DNA of 40,449 bases from an uncultured Erysipelotrichaceae bacterium (GCA_902780395.1 CACZFH010000011.1:1-40449), one strand, 5' to 3'; positions 17,756-26,065 are shown, counted from the stretch's first letter. Made by a program: numbers and translations. The notes: generated from the sequence alone by a model not told the origin.

Positions 17756-17820
17756 AGAAGTGATTTGAAAAAAATCTACACACTTTTTATTTTGTGTAGA
17801 TTTTTTTCAAATCACTTCTT
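17755..17820. terminator. long bidirectional hairpin, 28-bp perfect inverted repeat
   Basis: Arms 17755-17782 and 17793-17820 are perfectly complementary over 28 bp with a 10-base loop. The inner half (stem with A7/T7 flanks) is a classical bidirectional terminator. The outer half, centred on GAAGTGATTTG, extends it and on the minus strand forms the last codons of a 32-residue ORF. It begins at the last base of the histidine kinase stop codon. Confidence 0.85.
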
Positions 17821-17905
17821 CTTCCGTATTATTATTTTCATAATTAACAGACTTAGTATTAAGTAAAATCTCCCTATTCTCTTCATTATCGATATTTAAA
17901 TACAT
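17807..17905 (-). CDS. 32-residue small ORF downstream of the HelD-like gene
   Basis: AGGGGGT precedes an ATG at 17905 by 6 bases. The frame encodes 32 mostly polar residues (start MYLNIDNEENREILLN, end NNNTEEEVI) and ends at a TGA at 17807 inside the long terminator hairpin. It begins 33 bp after the HelD-like stop codon and could be the second gene of that operon. No homologue is recognised, and the composition is not membrane-like. The ribosome binding site and the terminator position support translation; the length keeps confidence modest. Confidence 0.5.
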   Translation of the reverse strand: MYLNIDNEENREILLNTKSVNYENNNTEEEVI

Positions 17906-17938
17906 ATAAATACCCCCTATACAAAAAATAATAAACTA

Positions 17939-19969
17939 CTAATTATAAATATATAACTCATGTTGAGCTCTAGTACAAGCTACATATAAAAGATTTCTCT
18001 CATTCTTCCTATAAGAATTATCACGATTATTATATAAAATAACACTATCAAATTCTAATCCTTTAGCTACATACGCCGGAATAATAATTAAATCTTTTTG
18101 AAATTTAACACTATTAGCATCTACCAAAGAAATTGGAACCTCATTATGTATTAATTCATAAAGAGTCTCTGCTTCCTTATGATCTTTAGTAATCACTGCC
18201 ACACTTTTATAATTATCTTGTAAAGTATGAATATCCTGAATCAAAGTATCTTTTAAAGATTCTAAATTTTTTCTAATAACAACTGGTTTATTAGTATTTT
18301 TTCTAATCGCATTAACATGCTGCAAATGAAGTATTTTATTAGTATAATCAATTATTTCAGGAGAAGAACGATAAGTTTTTAATAATTCTAAATAACGAGT
18401 ATCTTCCCCAAATAAATCTTGTAAAGATTCCAATGAATCATAATGATAGTATGGATTAATATTTTGATTAATATCTCCTAAAATAGTAAAATCAGCTCTT
18501 TGGAAGATCTTTTTAATAATAATATATTGTAAACGATTATAGTCTTGTGCCTCATCAATAACTACTTGCTTTATATTTGCTTCATATAAAAAGCCCTCTA
18601 AAGTACCTTTAATATAAGCAAAGATTAAAGCATCTTCATAAGAAATCACATCTTTATTCATAAAAGTACGAAGTTCTTTTTCATTCATTTTCATAGAACA
18701 ATAAGAACTTTCAAAGAAATTTTTCATAATCTCTTTATAATCTTTTTTAAAATTACTATGTTCATATAACAATTTTTCATATGTTTTAATCTTTTTACGA
18801 CTACCTTTATAATTATTACTACATAGTTTTTCAGCAATCTCATGAATTCTTTCAAAAAAAGGAAAACGACTATACTTATTATGTAAATAATTATTAATTT
18901 CATCCTTATCAATATAATGAACTTCCCCTTCAAAGAAAGATTCAATAAATGAACAATTATTAACATAATCATCCAAATATTTATCTAAATCATTAATAAT
19001 TTGATCACTTTGCTTATACTCTACTAGTTCTGGATTAGTTTCTTGATAAGAATAATAACGTGAAACAAAATCAGTAAAAGACTCTACTTCTTTAAACTCT
19101 GTAATAAAAGATTCTAAATAATCTGCAAAAGTAGTTTGTAAAGTATTAGCTTCTCCTAAAGAAGGTAATACATCAGAAATATATTCAGCAAAAATCTGGT
19201 TAGGAGAAAAGATTAAAATGTTTTGACTATTTAAATTTGGAAGTCTATATAATAAGAAAGCAATCCTATGAAGAGCAACCGTTGTTTTACCACTACCAGC
19301 AATTCCTTGAACAATTATATGGCGATCTTCTAAATTACGAATTACTTTATTTTGCTCTTGTTGAATAGTATTAACAACATTCTTCATTTTTTCTGAAGAT
19401 TCAGCTGCTAAAACATCTTGTAAAACTTCATCATCAATATTTAAAGAATTATCAAATACTCCCGTTAATGTATGATTCTCTATTTTATATTGTCTTTTTC
19501 TTTTTAAAGTACCAGAAAATATCCCACCTGGAGCACTATAACTACATGGACCAATTTCATAATCATAAAAAAGACTACAAATAGGACTTCTCCAATCATA
19601 TAGAATATTATTTCCCGAATGATCTTTTAAATATGTCAAAGACATATAAATATTAAATATTTTTCCCTCTTCATCCTGAAAAACAATAGAGGCAAAATAA
19701 GGCTTATCTTGTATTTGTCTAAGTCTTTTAAAATAACGTTGTTTCTGTAATACTTTCTCAGCTTCTATACTAGTTGCTGCCATAACTTGTTGCATCTCTC
19801 CAGCATCAAAACTATGAGAATCAGACCACATCATTTTCTTAAATTCAACTAAATCTTCTTCATCTTGAAAAACATCTACTCCTAAAGATTCTAATGTCTC
19901 TCCAAGTAAAGATAATACTTTCTTTAAAATCTTCTTTTCTTTTTTTAATTCAATTTCCGAAATAGCCAT
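17939..19969 (-). CDS. helD: HelD-like (helicase IV type) UvrD/Rep-family ATPase
   Basis: A 676-residue SF1A protein of the HelD family, which in Bacillus subtilis binds RNA polymerase and removes it from stalled complexes. The start at MAISEIEL follows GTGGTGAT; four upstream in-frame codons are excluded. The N-terminal 110 residues form the charged antiparallel coiled coil typical of HelD. The HelD-specific block LYDWRSPICSLFYDYEIG then YSAPGGIFSGTLKRKRQ follows. Walker A is VQGIAGSGKTTVALHR, Walker B VIDEAQDY, motif III LGDINQNINP, motif IV LLKTYRSS and motif VI LYVACTRAQHELYI. Terminal residues are complete. Role in transcription recycling is inferred from the family. Confidence 0.9.
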   Translation of the reverse strand: MAISEIELKKEKKILKKVLSLLGETLESLGVDVFQDEEDLVEFKKMMWSDSHSFDAGEMQQVMAATSIEAEKVLQKQRYFKRLRQIQDKPYFASIVFQDEEGKIFNIYMSLTYLKDHSGNNILYDWRSPICSLFYDYEIGPCSYSAPGGIFSGTLKRKRQYKIENHTLTGVFDNSLNIDDEVLQDVLAAESSEKMKNVVNTIQQEQNKVIRNLEDRHIIVQGIAGSGKTTVALHRIAFLLYRLPNLNSQNILIFSPNQIFAEYISDVLPSLGEANTLQTTFADYLESFITEFKEVESFTDFVSRYYSYQETNPELVEYKQSDQIINDLDKYLDDYVNNCSFIESFFEGEVHYIDKDEINNYLHNKYSRFPFFERIHEIAEKLCSNNYKGSRKKIKTYEKLLYEHSNFKKDYKEIMKNFFESSYCSMKMNEKELRTFMNKDVISYEDALIFAYIKGTLEGFLYEANIKQVVIDEAQDYNRLQYIIIKKIFQRADFTILGDINQNINPYYHYDSLESLQDLFGEDTRYLELLKTYRSSPEIIDYTNKILHLQHVNAIRKNTNKPVVIRKNLESLKDTLIQDIHTLQDNYKSVAVITKDHKEAETLYELIHNEVPISLVDANSVKFQKDLIIIPAYVAKGLEFDSVILYNNRDNSYRKNERNLLYVACTRAQHELYIYN

Positions 19970-20060
19970 AAATATCACCACAATCTTTTCTCATGATACC
20001 ATAAAAAGCAGTCTAAAGGAAATATAAATTAATACAATATACACATCACTGTCAATAAAA

Positions 20061-20086
20061 AATCTGCCAATTATATTTGACAGATT
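20061..20086 (-). terminator. terminator of the phosphohexomutase operon
   Basis: A 10-bp stem with one G-U pair (20061-20070 with 20077-20086), 6-base loop, and a run of T residues on the minus strand. It follows the stop codon at 20092. Confidence 0.8.
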
Positions 20087-20091
20087 AAATA

Positions 20092-20664
20092 TTACTTTTT
20101 TCTTACTGAGTTTTGAGCATGTACTGGAGCAGGCATTTCTTTTAATTCTTCAAGATTGTCAATAAGATTAAATAAGCTAGGTAAAAAAATTCTACCACCA
20201 TAAGTTACTTCTTCACAAGTTGCTAAAGGATCAACTACTAAATCACCACATTTTTTTGCTTCTTGAGCCTGTTCATATGATTGATATTCAAAACCTACCA
20301 CCCCATACAGATACTCTCTCATATCTTCAGGGCTTGAAAATTCTTTTATATTTCCATCTTTAAAAATAAGACATCTTGCACCAATTTTTACCAGTGGGTC
20401 AACAGCTGTACTAAAGAAAAAGCAATAAGGCTTCATCATATCCGTTATTCCCTTCTTAGTTACATGTCCCTCCGCACATTCAACAAAACGAGATATATCA
20501 GATAAAAGTGCTATATCAAATAGTTTTTCTAAATACTCATCATGTTCAAGAATAATTCTAATATTACGTTCTCTTATTTCATCATGACATTCTTTAGCTT
20601 CTTCCTTTTTTTCTTCAAGTAATTCTACTAATAATTTTTTTGCTTTTTCATAATCAAAATTCAT
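20092..20664 (-). CDS. hypothetical soluble protein, partner of phosphohexomutase
   Basis: A 190-residue protein that I do not recognise. TGGAGG precedes the ATG, 15 bp after the phosphohexomutase stop, so the two are co-transcribed. It begins with a strongly charged helix (YEKAKKLLVELLEEKKEEAK), then a mixed domain with six cysteines (CHDE, VECAEGHVTKKG, YCFFF, ARCLIF, KKCGDL, ATCEEV), and ends in a basic tail (SVRKK). There is no signal peptide or membrane helix. The Cys/His content could bind metal, but no spacing matches a known zinc-binding motif. The link to sugar-phosphate metabolism rests only on operon position. Confidence 0.75.
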   Translation of the reverse strand: MNFDYEKAKKLLVELLEEKKEEAKECHDEIRERNIRIILEHDEYLEKLFDIALLSDISRFVECAEGHVTKKGITDMMKPYCFFFSTAVDPLVKIGARCLIFKDGNIKEFSSPEDMREYLYGVVGFEYQSYEQAQEAKKCGDLVVDPLATCEEVTYGGRIFLPSLFNLIDNLEELKEMPAPVHAQNSVRKK

Positions 20665-20679
20665 TTTATACCTCCAAAT

Positions 20680-22059
20680 CTATTGATTAAATTGATTAAT
20701 AACACTAATAAACTCATCTTGCAAACTCTGAAGTCTTTCAAGAGTATTTGCCTCAAATCTAGCTGTAATATTAGGTCCTGTATTAGAATAACGAACTAAT
20801 GCCCATCCATCAGTAAAGTTAACTCTAACTCCATCAATATCCAAATAGGAATAACCTTTACTTTTAACATAATCAACAACTCGTGAAACAACTTCAATTT
20901 TTTTATCATCAGTAGATGAAAATTTCAACTCTTCAGTTGCAAAATAATGGTTTATTCCATCAAGTAATTGATTAACATTTTTATCAGTATGAGACATAAT
21001 TTCTAATAAACGAAGTCCTGCATAAAGGCCACTGTCAAAACCAGGCCAACGATCATTAAAATAAACATGACCTGATAATTCTCCTCCAAAAGGAAGATTA
21101 TCACTTCTTACTTTTGCCTTTGTATAAGAATTACCAGTTCGATAGCAAATGCCCTCTCCACCTAATCTTTCAATTTCATCACTTAAACTTTTAGAACATT
21201 TAACATCATATAAAAATTTCTTATTAGAAACTTTATTAATTATATCTCGAATAATAATAATCATATAAATATCTGTAGGAATAAACTTTCCATCATTAGT
21301 AATGACTCCTAATCGATCACCATCTCCGTCAAAAGAAATACCAACATCTGCCTTTTCTTCCATAACCTTAGCTTTTAATTGTTCTAGATTAGCTTCAATA
21401 CAAGGATCAGGATGATGATTAGGAAAACTACCATCACTCTCTTCATTAATAATAATTAAATCCATTGGAAATTGTTCATAAATCTTCCGACAAATTGTTG
21501 AAGTTGCCCCATTAGCCGGATCTAAAACAACTTTTAAACGTCTAGAGCCAAATGATAAATTACTTTTAAATAAATCTAAGTAACTTGGCTCAATATTATA
21601 CTCTGAAACATTACCATTACCACTTAAGAAATCTGCCTCTATTAATTCTTGCAAAAAATCTTGAATCTCTTTTCCTTTACAATTACCACTCTCATCAAAA
21701 GCAAATTTTATTCCATTATCATCTTTTGGATTATGAGAAGCTGTAATCATTGCTCCACTAGGAATTTCCAATTTAATACAAGCATAATAATACATCGGAG
21801 TAGTACATTGTCCTAAACAAACAACATCAACCCCAGTTTCAGTAATTCCTTTAATAATTGCCTCATATAAAGCTGGCGAAGAAAGGCGATTATCATGCCC
21901 TACCACACATTTCTTTTTTCCTATTCTTTGAATATGTGTACCAAAACCTAAACCAAATGTATAAGCCGTATCCTCATCTATAGTAGTTGGATATACTCCT
22001 CTAACATCATAAGCTCTAAAAATACTATGATTGATATCTTTTTTATAATGATATTCCAT
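20680..22059 (-). CDS. phosphomannomutase/phosphoglucomutase
   Basis: A 459-residue alpha-D-phosphohexomutase that interconverts hexose 1- and 6-phosphates for cell-wall and polysaccharide sugars. Catalytic Ser108 lies in ITASHNP; the magnesium loop is SFDGDGDRLG (Asp244, 246, 248); the sugar-binding loop is GGELSGHVYF; and the phosphate-binding loop is RYSNTGPNITARFEA. The AYDVRGVYP start is typical of the PMM/PGM branch, as opposed to GlmM. GGAGG precedes the ATG. Substrate preference between mannose and glucose cannot be read from sequence. An unknown gene follows in the same operon. Confidence 0.93.
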   Translation of the reverse strand: MEYHYKKDINHSIFRAYDVRGVYPTTIDEDTAYTFGLGFGTHIQRIGKKKCVVGHDNRLSSPALYEAIIKGITETGVDVVCLGQCTTPMYYYACIKLEIPSGAMITASHNPKDDNGIKFAFDESGNCKGKEIQDFLQELIEADFLSGNGNVSEYNIEPSYLDLFKSNLSFGSRRLKVVLDPANGATSTICRKIYEQFPMDLIIINEESDGSFPNHHPDPCIEANLEQLKAKVMEEKADVGISFDGDGDRLGVITNDGKFIPTDIYMIIIIRDIINKVSNKKFLYDVKCSKSLSDEIERLGGEGICYRTGNSYTKAKVRSDNLPFGGELSGHVYFNDRWPGFDSGLYAGLRLLEIMSHTDKNVNQLLDGINHYFATEELKFSSTDDKKIEVVSRVVDYVKSKGYSYLDIDGVRVNFTDGWALVRYSNTGPNITARFEANTLERLQSLQDEFISVINQFNQ

Positions 22060-22080
22060 ATATTTTTACCTCCTATCTAT

Positions 22081-22108
22081 ATCATAACATAAAAATAATT
22101 CATAACAA
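22081..22108 (-). promoter_or_regulatory. promoter of the phosphohexomutase operon
   Basis: On the minus strand, TTGTTA (22108-22103) and TATGAT (22086-22081) are 16 bp apart, 22 bp before the ATG. Confidence 0.6.
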
Positions 22109-22112
22109 AACA

Positions 22113-22138
22113 AAAGATAATCACGATGGATTATCTTT
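22113..22138 (-). terminator. terminator formed by the last codons of the CmpB-like gene
   Basis: A 10-bp stem (22113-22122 with 22129-22138) and a 6-base loop followed on the minus strand by TTTGTTTTG. Most of it is the coding sequence for the final residues KDNPS and the TGA stop. Confidence 0.8.
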
Positions 22139-22822
22139 AGCAGATTTTTCTGAAACATTAAATAATTCTAACATACTCTTATTCTTCAAAATATTTGGGA
22201 AAGCTCTAAATAAACGCTTATGAAAGAAATGATATTTTTCCAAAGAATTCATAATTTCTTTTTTAATACGAACCGTAGAATCTTTCTCAACAAATACATT
22301 AAAATCAATCTTTAATTGAAGAAGTGTATAAGTAGAAATAATAAAATCAGCAAGCATAATAAATCCCACTGTAAAACCAAAAGTAATAACAAATAGTGAA
22401 GGTAAAGACAGTAAAATATCAATTAATAATGGGTTAAGAAACTTTACAATAACAATTCCACCAAAACCAAACATAACTCCATATTCCAAACATACTCTTC
22501 CATTAATATTAAATTTCTTTTGAGAATAATCCCACCAGCGTAATTTAAAAATCTTTTCCATAACTAAACTAGTAAAATACTCTAATAAACAACAAATTGT
22601 TAGACATAATACAAACAAAGCTATTAAATCATTTTTATAAGGAGTTAAGAAATAAGACATCAAAATAGAGCCTATACCAAAAATTGGTATATAAGGTCCT
22701 ATTAAATAACCCCTACTAAAAACAAATGCATGTTGTGAATTATATACACTTAAAACTTCTGTTACATACCCCAAAAAAGAATAAATGAAAAATATACATA
22801 ACAATAAACCAACGGAATACAA
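22121..22822 (-). CDS. CmpB-like (putative ABC-transporter type IV) membrane protein
   Basis: A 233-residue multi-pass membrane protein of the family annotated as putative ABC transporter permease (CmpB/DUF1113). Diagnostic blocks are present: YSFLGYVTEV near the N-terminus, FSRGYLIGPYIPIFGIGSI, CCLLEYFTSLVMEKIFKLRWWDYS and FNINGRVCLEYGVMFG. About five or six transmembrane helices are followed by a charged cytoplasmic tail of about 60 residues. The start is a TTG at 22822, chosen because GGGTGAT lies just upstream and no in-frame ATG occurs before the conserved N-terminus. The biochemical function of this family is unsettled; an ATP-binding partner is not present nearby. Confidence 0.85.
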   Translation of the reverse strand: MYSVGLLLCIFFIYSFLGYVTEVLSVYNSQHAFVFSRGYLIGPYIPIFGIGSILMSYFLTPYKNDLIALFVLCLTICCLLEYFTSLVMEKIFKLRWWDYSQKKFNINGRVCLEYGVMFGFGGIVIVKFLNPLLIDILLSLPSLFVITFGFTVGFIMLADFIISTYTLLQLKIDFNVFVEKDSTVRIKKEIMNSLEKYHFFHKRLFRAFPNILKNKSMLELFNVSEKSAKDNPS

Positions 22823-22874
22823 TCAAATCACCCTATACTAATTATATCAAAAATTAAAAAAAATTAGAACAAAA

Positions 22875-22897
22875 AAATAAGAGTAATACTCTTATTT
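22875..22897 (-). terminator. terminator after the surface-gene remnant
   Basis: A palindrome with at least a 9-bp stem (22875-22883 with 22889-22897) followed by seven T residues on the minus strand. It overlaps the stop codon of the 54-residue frame. Confidence 0.8.
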
Positions 22898-23060
22898 AAT
22901 CTGTAACTACATAAGGATTAGCCATAGAACCATCACCATCACGATACTCTATTCTATATTTAAGTGATATAACTAGATGTACACCATCATCAATAAAAAC
23001 AGATTGATCATTTGAATTTCCTTTTCCGGTAAAACGAACATAAGAAGAAGAAGTAAACAT
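22896..23060 (-). pseudogene. C-terminal remnant of a DUF5011/pilin-like surface protein
   Basis: An open frame of 54 codons with an ATG but no Shine-Dalgarno sequence; an in-frame stop lies two codons upstream. The translation ends HLVISLKYRIEYRDGDGSM followed by ANPYVVTD, which has the same form as the tail of the surface protein at 3930-5726 (FHVRVVGY ... GLGTYESPYIIK). An intact terminator follows. The likely explanation is the 3' stump of a deleted or decayed surface-protein gene. A genuine 54-residue gene is less likely because translation signals are missing. Confidence 0.6.
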
Positions 23061-23075
23061 AAAAAGTTAAAAACT

Positions 23076-23711
23076 TTATGTTTTCTTAAATAATTTCTTA
23101 TTGATTTCTTGAATCAAATCAACATATCCATCAAGAATATTCATGTGAGCCTCTACATCTGCTCCAACTACATCACGAGCAAATTCATAATTCCATTTAA
23201 CGTTCTCACTTTTAAGAATTACATCACCATGTTTTAAAACATCTGCTCCTTTAACATTTTTAGCAAACAAATAATTCATTCCTAAATTTCCACTATCAAT
23301 AATAACTTGTCCATGCGCTAAAACATCTGCCATAGGTATACATCTAGCATATTCATAATTCCAATATAAATTTTTACTAAATATAATTGCTAACCCATGT
23401 CCTAAAATATCAGCACCTTCAATATCCCTTGCATATAAAAAATTGATTTCCGGATCACCATACTTAATAATAACTTCTCCAAGATCTAAAGCCGAACTTC
23501 CCAAAATATTTTTAGCAAAGCGATAATTAATTCCTGGATCATTACTATTTATTACAATCTTTTCATGTTCCTTAATATTAGCACCTTTGACATTTAAAAC
23601 AAAATAATAAGATAATTCTTCATTATTTAAAGCTAAAATCTCAGGTTCATCTTCTAAAGAAAAAGAGTAGCCACCATTCTTTATTCTTTCTAAAAATTCT
23701 GAACTATTCAT
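23076..23711 (-). CDS. protein of six tandem 28-residue repeats
   Basis: A 211-residue soluble protein built from about six direct repeats of exactly 28 residues (29-56, 57-84, 85-112, 113-140, 141-168, 169-195). The consensus is G-N/D-x-x-x-N-Y-x-F/Y-A-R/K-N/D-V-x-G-A-D-V-L-x-H-G-x-V-I-I-x-S, for example GDPEINFLYARDIEGADILG followed by HGLAIIFS. This suggests an alpha-solenoid-like stack for protein binding. A charged N-terminal helix and a basic C-terminal helix cap the array. AGAGGAG precedes the ATG and a good promoter lies upstream. I know of loosely similar repeat proteins in gut bacteria and phages, without a settled function. Confidence 0.8.
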   Translation of the reverse strand: MNSSEFLERIKNGGYSFSLEDEPEILALNNEELSYYFVLNVKGANIKEHEKIVINSNDPGINYRFAKNILGSSALDLGEVIIKYGDPEINFLYARDIEGADILGHGLAIIFSKNLYWNYEYARCIPMADVLAHGQVIIDSGNLGMNYLFAKNVKGADVLKHGDVILKSENVKWNYEFARDVVGADVEAHMNILDGYVDLIQEINKKLFKKT

Positions 23712-23770
23712 ACCTAACTCCTCTAATAATTACAAACAATTATTCAATACTATTAATCTTTTTGTCTCAT

Positions 23771-23799
23771 ATTATAAGCTACATACAAAGAAAACACAA
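23771..23799 (-). promoter_or_regulatory. promoter of the 28-residue-repeat protein gene
   Basis: On the minus strand, TTGTGT (23799-23794) and TATAAT (23776-23771) are separated by 17 bp. The ATG lies about 60 bp downstream. Confidence 0.65.
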
Positions 23800-23805
23800 T
23801 AAAAA

Positions 23806-23821
23806 AGGATCCTAAGATCCT
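23806..23821 (-). terminator. terminator overlapping the stop of the multidrug-export-like gene
   Basis: A 6-bp GC-containing stem (AGGATC, 23806-23811, with GATCCT, 23816-23821) and a 4-base loop followed by six T residues on the minus strand. It contains the TAG stop at 23812-23814. Confidence 0.8.
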
Positions 23822-24330
23822 ACAACTTGTCTTAATATTCCAAAAGAAAGAATCATCATAATAATACTTGCTAAAAAGATTCCAATCATAGCAGCTAAAA
23901 AAGCCTTCTTTCGATCCATATGTAAAACAGAAGCTATCAAACATCCCGTCCATGCACCAGTCCCAGGTAAAGGAATTCCTACAAATAATACCATTCCCCA
24001 AAAACCATACATTTCAATTTGTTTTTTATGCTTTTGAACCTTTTTATCCAACCATTTAGCAACTTTAGAAAATCTTTTACTATTTCTCATAAAATCAAGA
24101 ATAGAATTAATAAACCATAAAATAAATGGTACTGGAATAATATTTCCAATCACTGAAATAACATAGCTAGGAACTGGAGCAAGTCCCAATAAAGAAGCTG
24201 CTATTAAACCTCCCCTAAGTTCTAGAATAGGCATTAAAGAAATAATAAATACAACAATTTCTTTTCCAAAAGGCATATTTAGTAATCCACTAAATAAAGA
24301 TAATAATCCTCCAACAATGGTTTCTAACAT
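23812..24330 (-). CDS. small multidrug-export protein family (Sm_multidrug_ex)
   Basis: A 172-residue membrane protein with about four hydrophobic segments. Family landmarks: ELRGGLIAASLLGL after the first helix pair, IGNIIPVPFILWF, YGFWGMVLFVGIPLPGTGAWTG and a C-terminal hydrophobic segment GIFLASIIMMILSFGIL. Proteins with this domain are annotated as small multi-drug exporters and resemble the DedA/VTT group in the repeated re-entrant-type motif; actual substrates are uncertain. GGAGG precedes the ATG, 9 bp after the pyrophosphatase stop, so they form one operon. Confidence 0.88.
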   Translation of the reverse strand: MLETIVGGLLSLFSGLLNMPFGKEIVVFIISLMPILELRGGLIAASLLGLAPVPSYVISVIGNIIPVPFILWFINSILDFMRNSKRFSKVAKWLDKKVQKHKKQIEMYGFWGMVLFVGIPLPGTGAWTGCLIASVLHMDRKKAFLAAMIGIFLASIIMMILSFGILRQVVGS

Positions 24331-24339
24331 AAAATCCTC

Positions 24340-25956
24340 CTAATTTTCAAGTATTTCCATAACAACAGGAACAATATGTTTTTTACGAGAAAGGCAACCT
24401 TCTACAAAATAACCCTCTTCCACAATATCTTGATAGATTAAATTCATAATTCCACTACCTTTACGATTAAAGATAACATAACTACCATTTTTAATAATAT
24501 CAGTAACATATAAGCAAACTAAAGTATAATTATTACTATCTACTACTCGATCTAATACTTCAACATAAGAATCTAATTCTTTTTCAATATCATCAAAATT
24601 AGTGGTAAAGAATTGTCCAATAGCAAAATTCTTATCATTAATAGAATATAGTTTATAATCATTAAATAAAACGTCTTCTTTACTCATACCTTCTAAAGAA
24701 GTACCTGACTTAAATAATTTCATTCCATAATCTTCATAGTCAACTTCTGCAATCTCAGCCAAATATTTTACACATTCTATATCTCTTGGTGTTGCCGTAG
24801 GGCTACGTAAAATTAAAGTATCTGACAAAATTCCAGATAATAGAGCACCAGCAATATCTTTAGGAACAGCAACATTTCTTTCACGAAACATTGAACAAAC
24901 AATAGTACAGGTAGAACCAACAGACATATTTCTAAAATTAATAGGATGATTAGTTGTAATACTACCCAAATTATGATGATCAAATATTTCTATAATATCA
25001 GCTTCATCCAATCCCTCAACACTTTGCAATTTTTCATTATGATCTACTAAAATAACTTTCTTAGGTGTCTTCTCACTCAAATCAGTAATTTTTAATAAAC
25101 CTAAACATTTATTATTCTTATTAATAACCGGATAATTAGTATGTTTTAATTTATTATTCATATCAATAATATCCGAAACAAAATCCGTTTCCAAAAAAGT
25201 AGTAGGTTTAAATATTTGAACCATCGTCTTAATATAATTAGTTAATCCTACTAAACGAGAAACACGATAAGTGTCATATGGAGTACGAATAATATTAACA
25301 TTATTCTTTCTAGCTAATTCAATATGTTCTTCTTTAATAAAAGAGTCTCCTGATAGAATAATCATCTTAACTCCACAATTAACAGCGTACTCAATAACAC
25401 TATGACGATCTCCTACAATTAAAATATCATTAGAATCTAGATTAACATTAGACATAAAAGTAGTACTTCGATAAGCTGCTACTAAAATTTTACCAATTAT
25501 TTCATCTTGAGAACGACAAATTTCTTCTCCCTTTAAAACATGTAATAAATTATCATAAGAGGTATACAAATCTTCTACGTTTTCATTAATCAATATATGA
25601 CTTAAATCTTTTATAGTAATTAATCCTTTAAATTGACAATCTTGATCAACTAAAGGTAATCCCGTTAATTCTTCTCTTAACATAGCTTGATATCCATCAT
25701 ATATACTAGCATTTTCAGAAAGATAAAATCCTTTATGATAACGAACATCTTTTAATTGTAATTTTACATCATTTAAGTATTTAGGCTCTGCTAATTGAAA
25801 ATAATTTAAAGCAAACTTAGATTCTTTATTAATAGTTCCTAAAACTCTAGCCTCCGTACTATCCCCTAATTGATTCTTCAAGTAAGAAAGACCTATTGCC
25901 GACATAACAGAATCTGTATCTGGTTTCTTATGTCCAAAAATAAATGTTTTTTTCAT
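24340..25956 (-). CDS. ppaC: manganese-dependent inorganic pyrophosphatase with CBS and DRTGG domains
   Basis: A 538-residue family II pyrophosphatase of the DHH superfamily that hydrolyses pyrophosphate to drive biosynthesis. The ATG at 25956 behind AGAAGGATAGG gives MKKTFIFGHKKPDTDSVMSA, the first metal-binding motif; the others are VDHNE and FDHHN. Between residues about 70 and 290 lies an insert with a CBS pair (LTGLPLVDQD and NYPVINKNNKCLGLLKI) around a DRTGG-like segment. In known CBS-pyrophosphatases this insert senses adenine nucleotides. The C-terminal DHHA2 domain carries the SRKKHIVPVV substrate-binding motif. The length matches the CBS-containing form (about 540) and not the plain 310-residue form. 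Confidence 0.94.
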   Translation of the reverse strand: MKKTFIFGHKKPDTDSVMSAIGLSYLKNQLGDSTEARVLGTINKESKFALNYFQLAEPKYLNDVKLQLKDVRYHKGFYLSENASIYDGYQAMLREELTGLPLVDQDCQFKGLITIKDLSHILINENVEDLYTSYDNLLHVLKGEEICRSQDEIIGKILVAAYRSTTFMSNVNLDSNDILIVGDRHSVIEYAVNCGVKMIILSGDSFIKEEHIELARKNNVNIIRTPYDTYRVSRLVGLTNYIKTMVQIFKPTTFLETDFVSDIIDMNNKLKHTNYPVINKNNKCLGLLKITDLSEKTPKKVILVDHNEKLQSVEGLDEADIIEIFDHHNLGSITTNHPINFRNMSVGSTCTIVCSMFRERNVAVPKDIAGALLSGILSDTLILRSPTATPRDIECVKYLAEIAEVDYEDYGMKLFKSGTSLEGMSKEDVLFNDYKLYSINDKNFAIGQFFTTNFDDIEKELDSYVEVLDRVVDSNNYTLVCLYVTDIIKNGSYVIFNRKGSGIMNLIYQDIVEEGYFVEGCLSRKKHIVPVVMEILEN

Positions 25957-26004
25957 AAACCTATCCTTCTTTCTTGAAAAGTATACCATAAAATAAAAGA
26001 AAAA

Positions 26005-26027
26005 AAAAGAGAATCTAATACTCTTTT
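26005..26027 (-). terminator. terminator downstream of the coiled-coil protein gene
   Basis: A 7-bp stem (26005-26011 with 26021-26027), 9-base loop, then at least eight T residues on the minus strand, about 40 bp beyond the stop codon at 26066. Confidence 0.75.
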
Positions 26028-26065
26028 CTTTATACTTTAGGAATAAATTTTTATACTATCTAATA

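Noticed and set aside
17755-17820. Terminal inverted repeats of a transposon
   Set aside because: Only 10 bases lie between the arms, there is no internal gene and no target duplication is visible; a terminator explains it better.
23753-24001. Minus-strand 82-codon frame overlapping the multidrug-export-like gene
   Set aside because: It overlaps the real gene in another frame and runs through its terminator, with no ribosome binding site.
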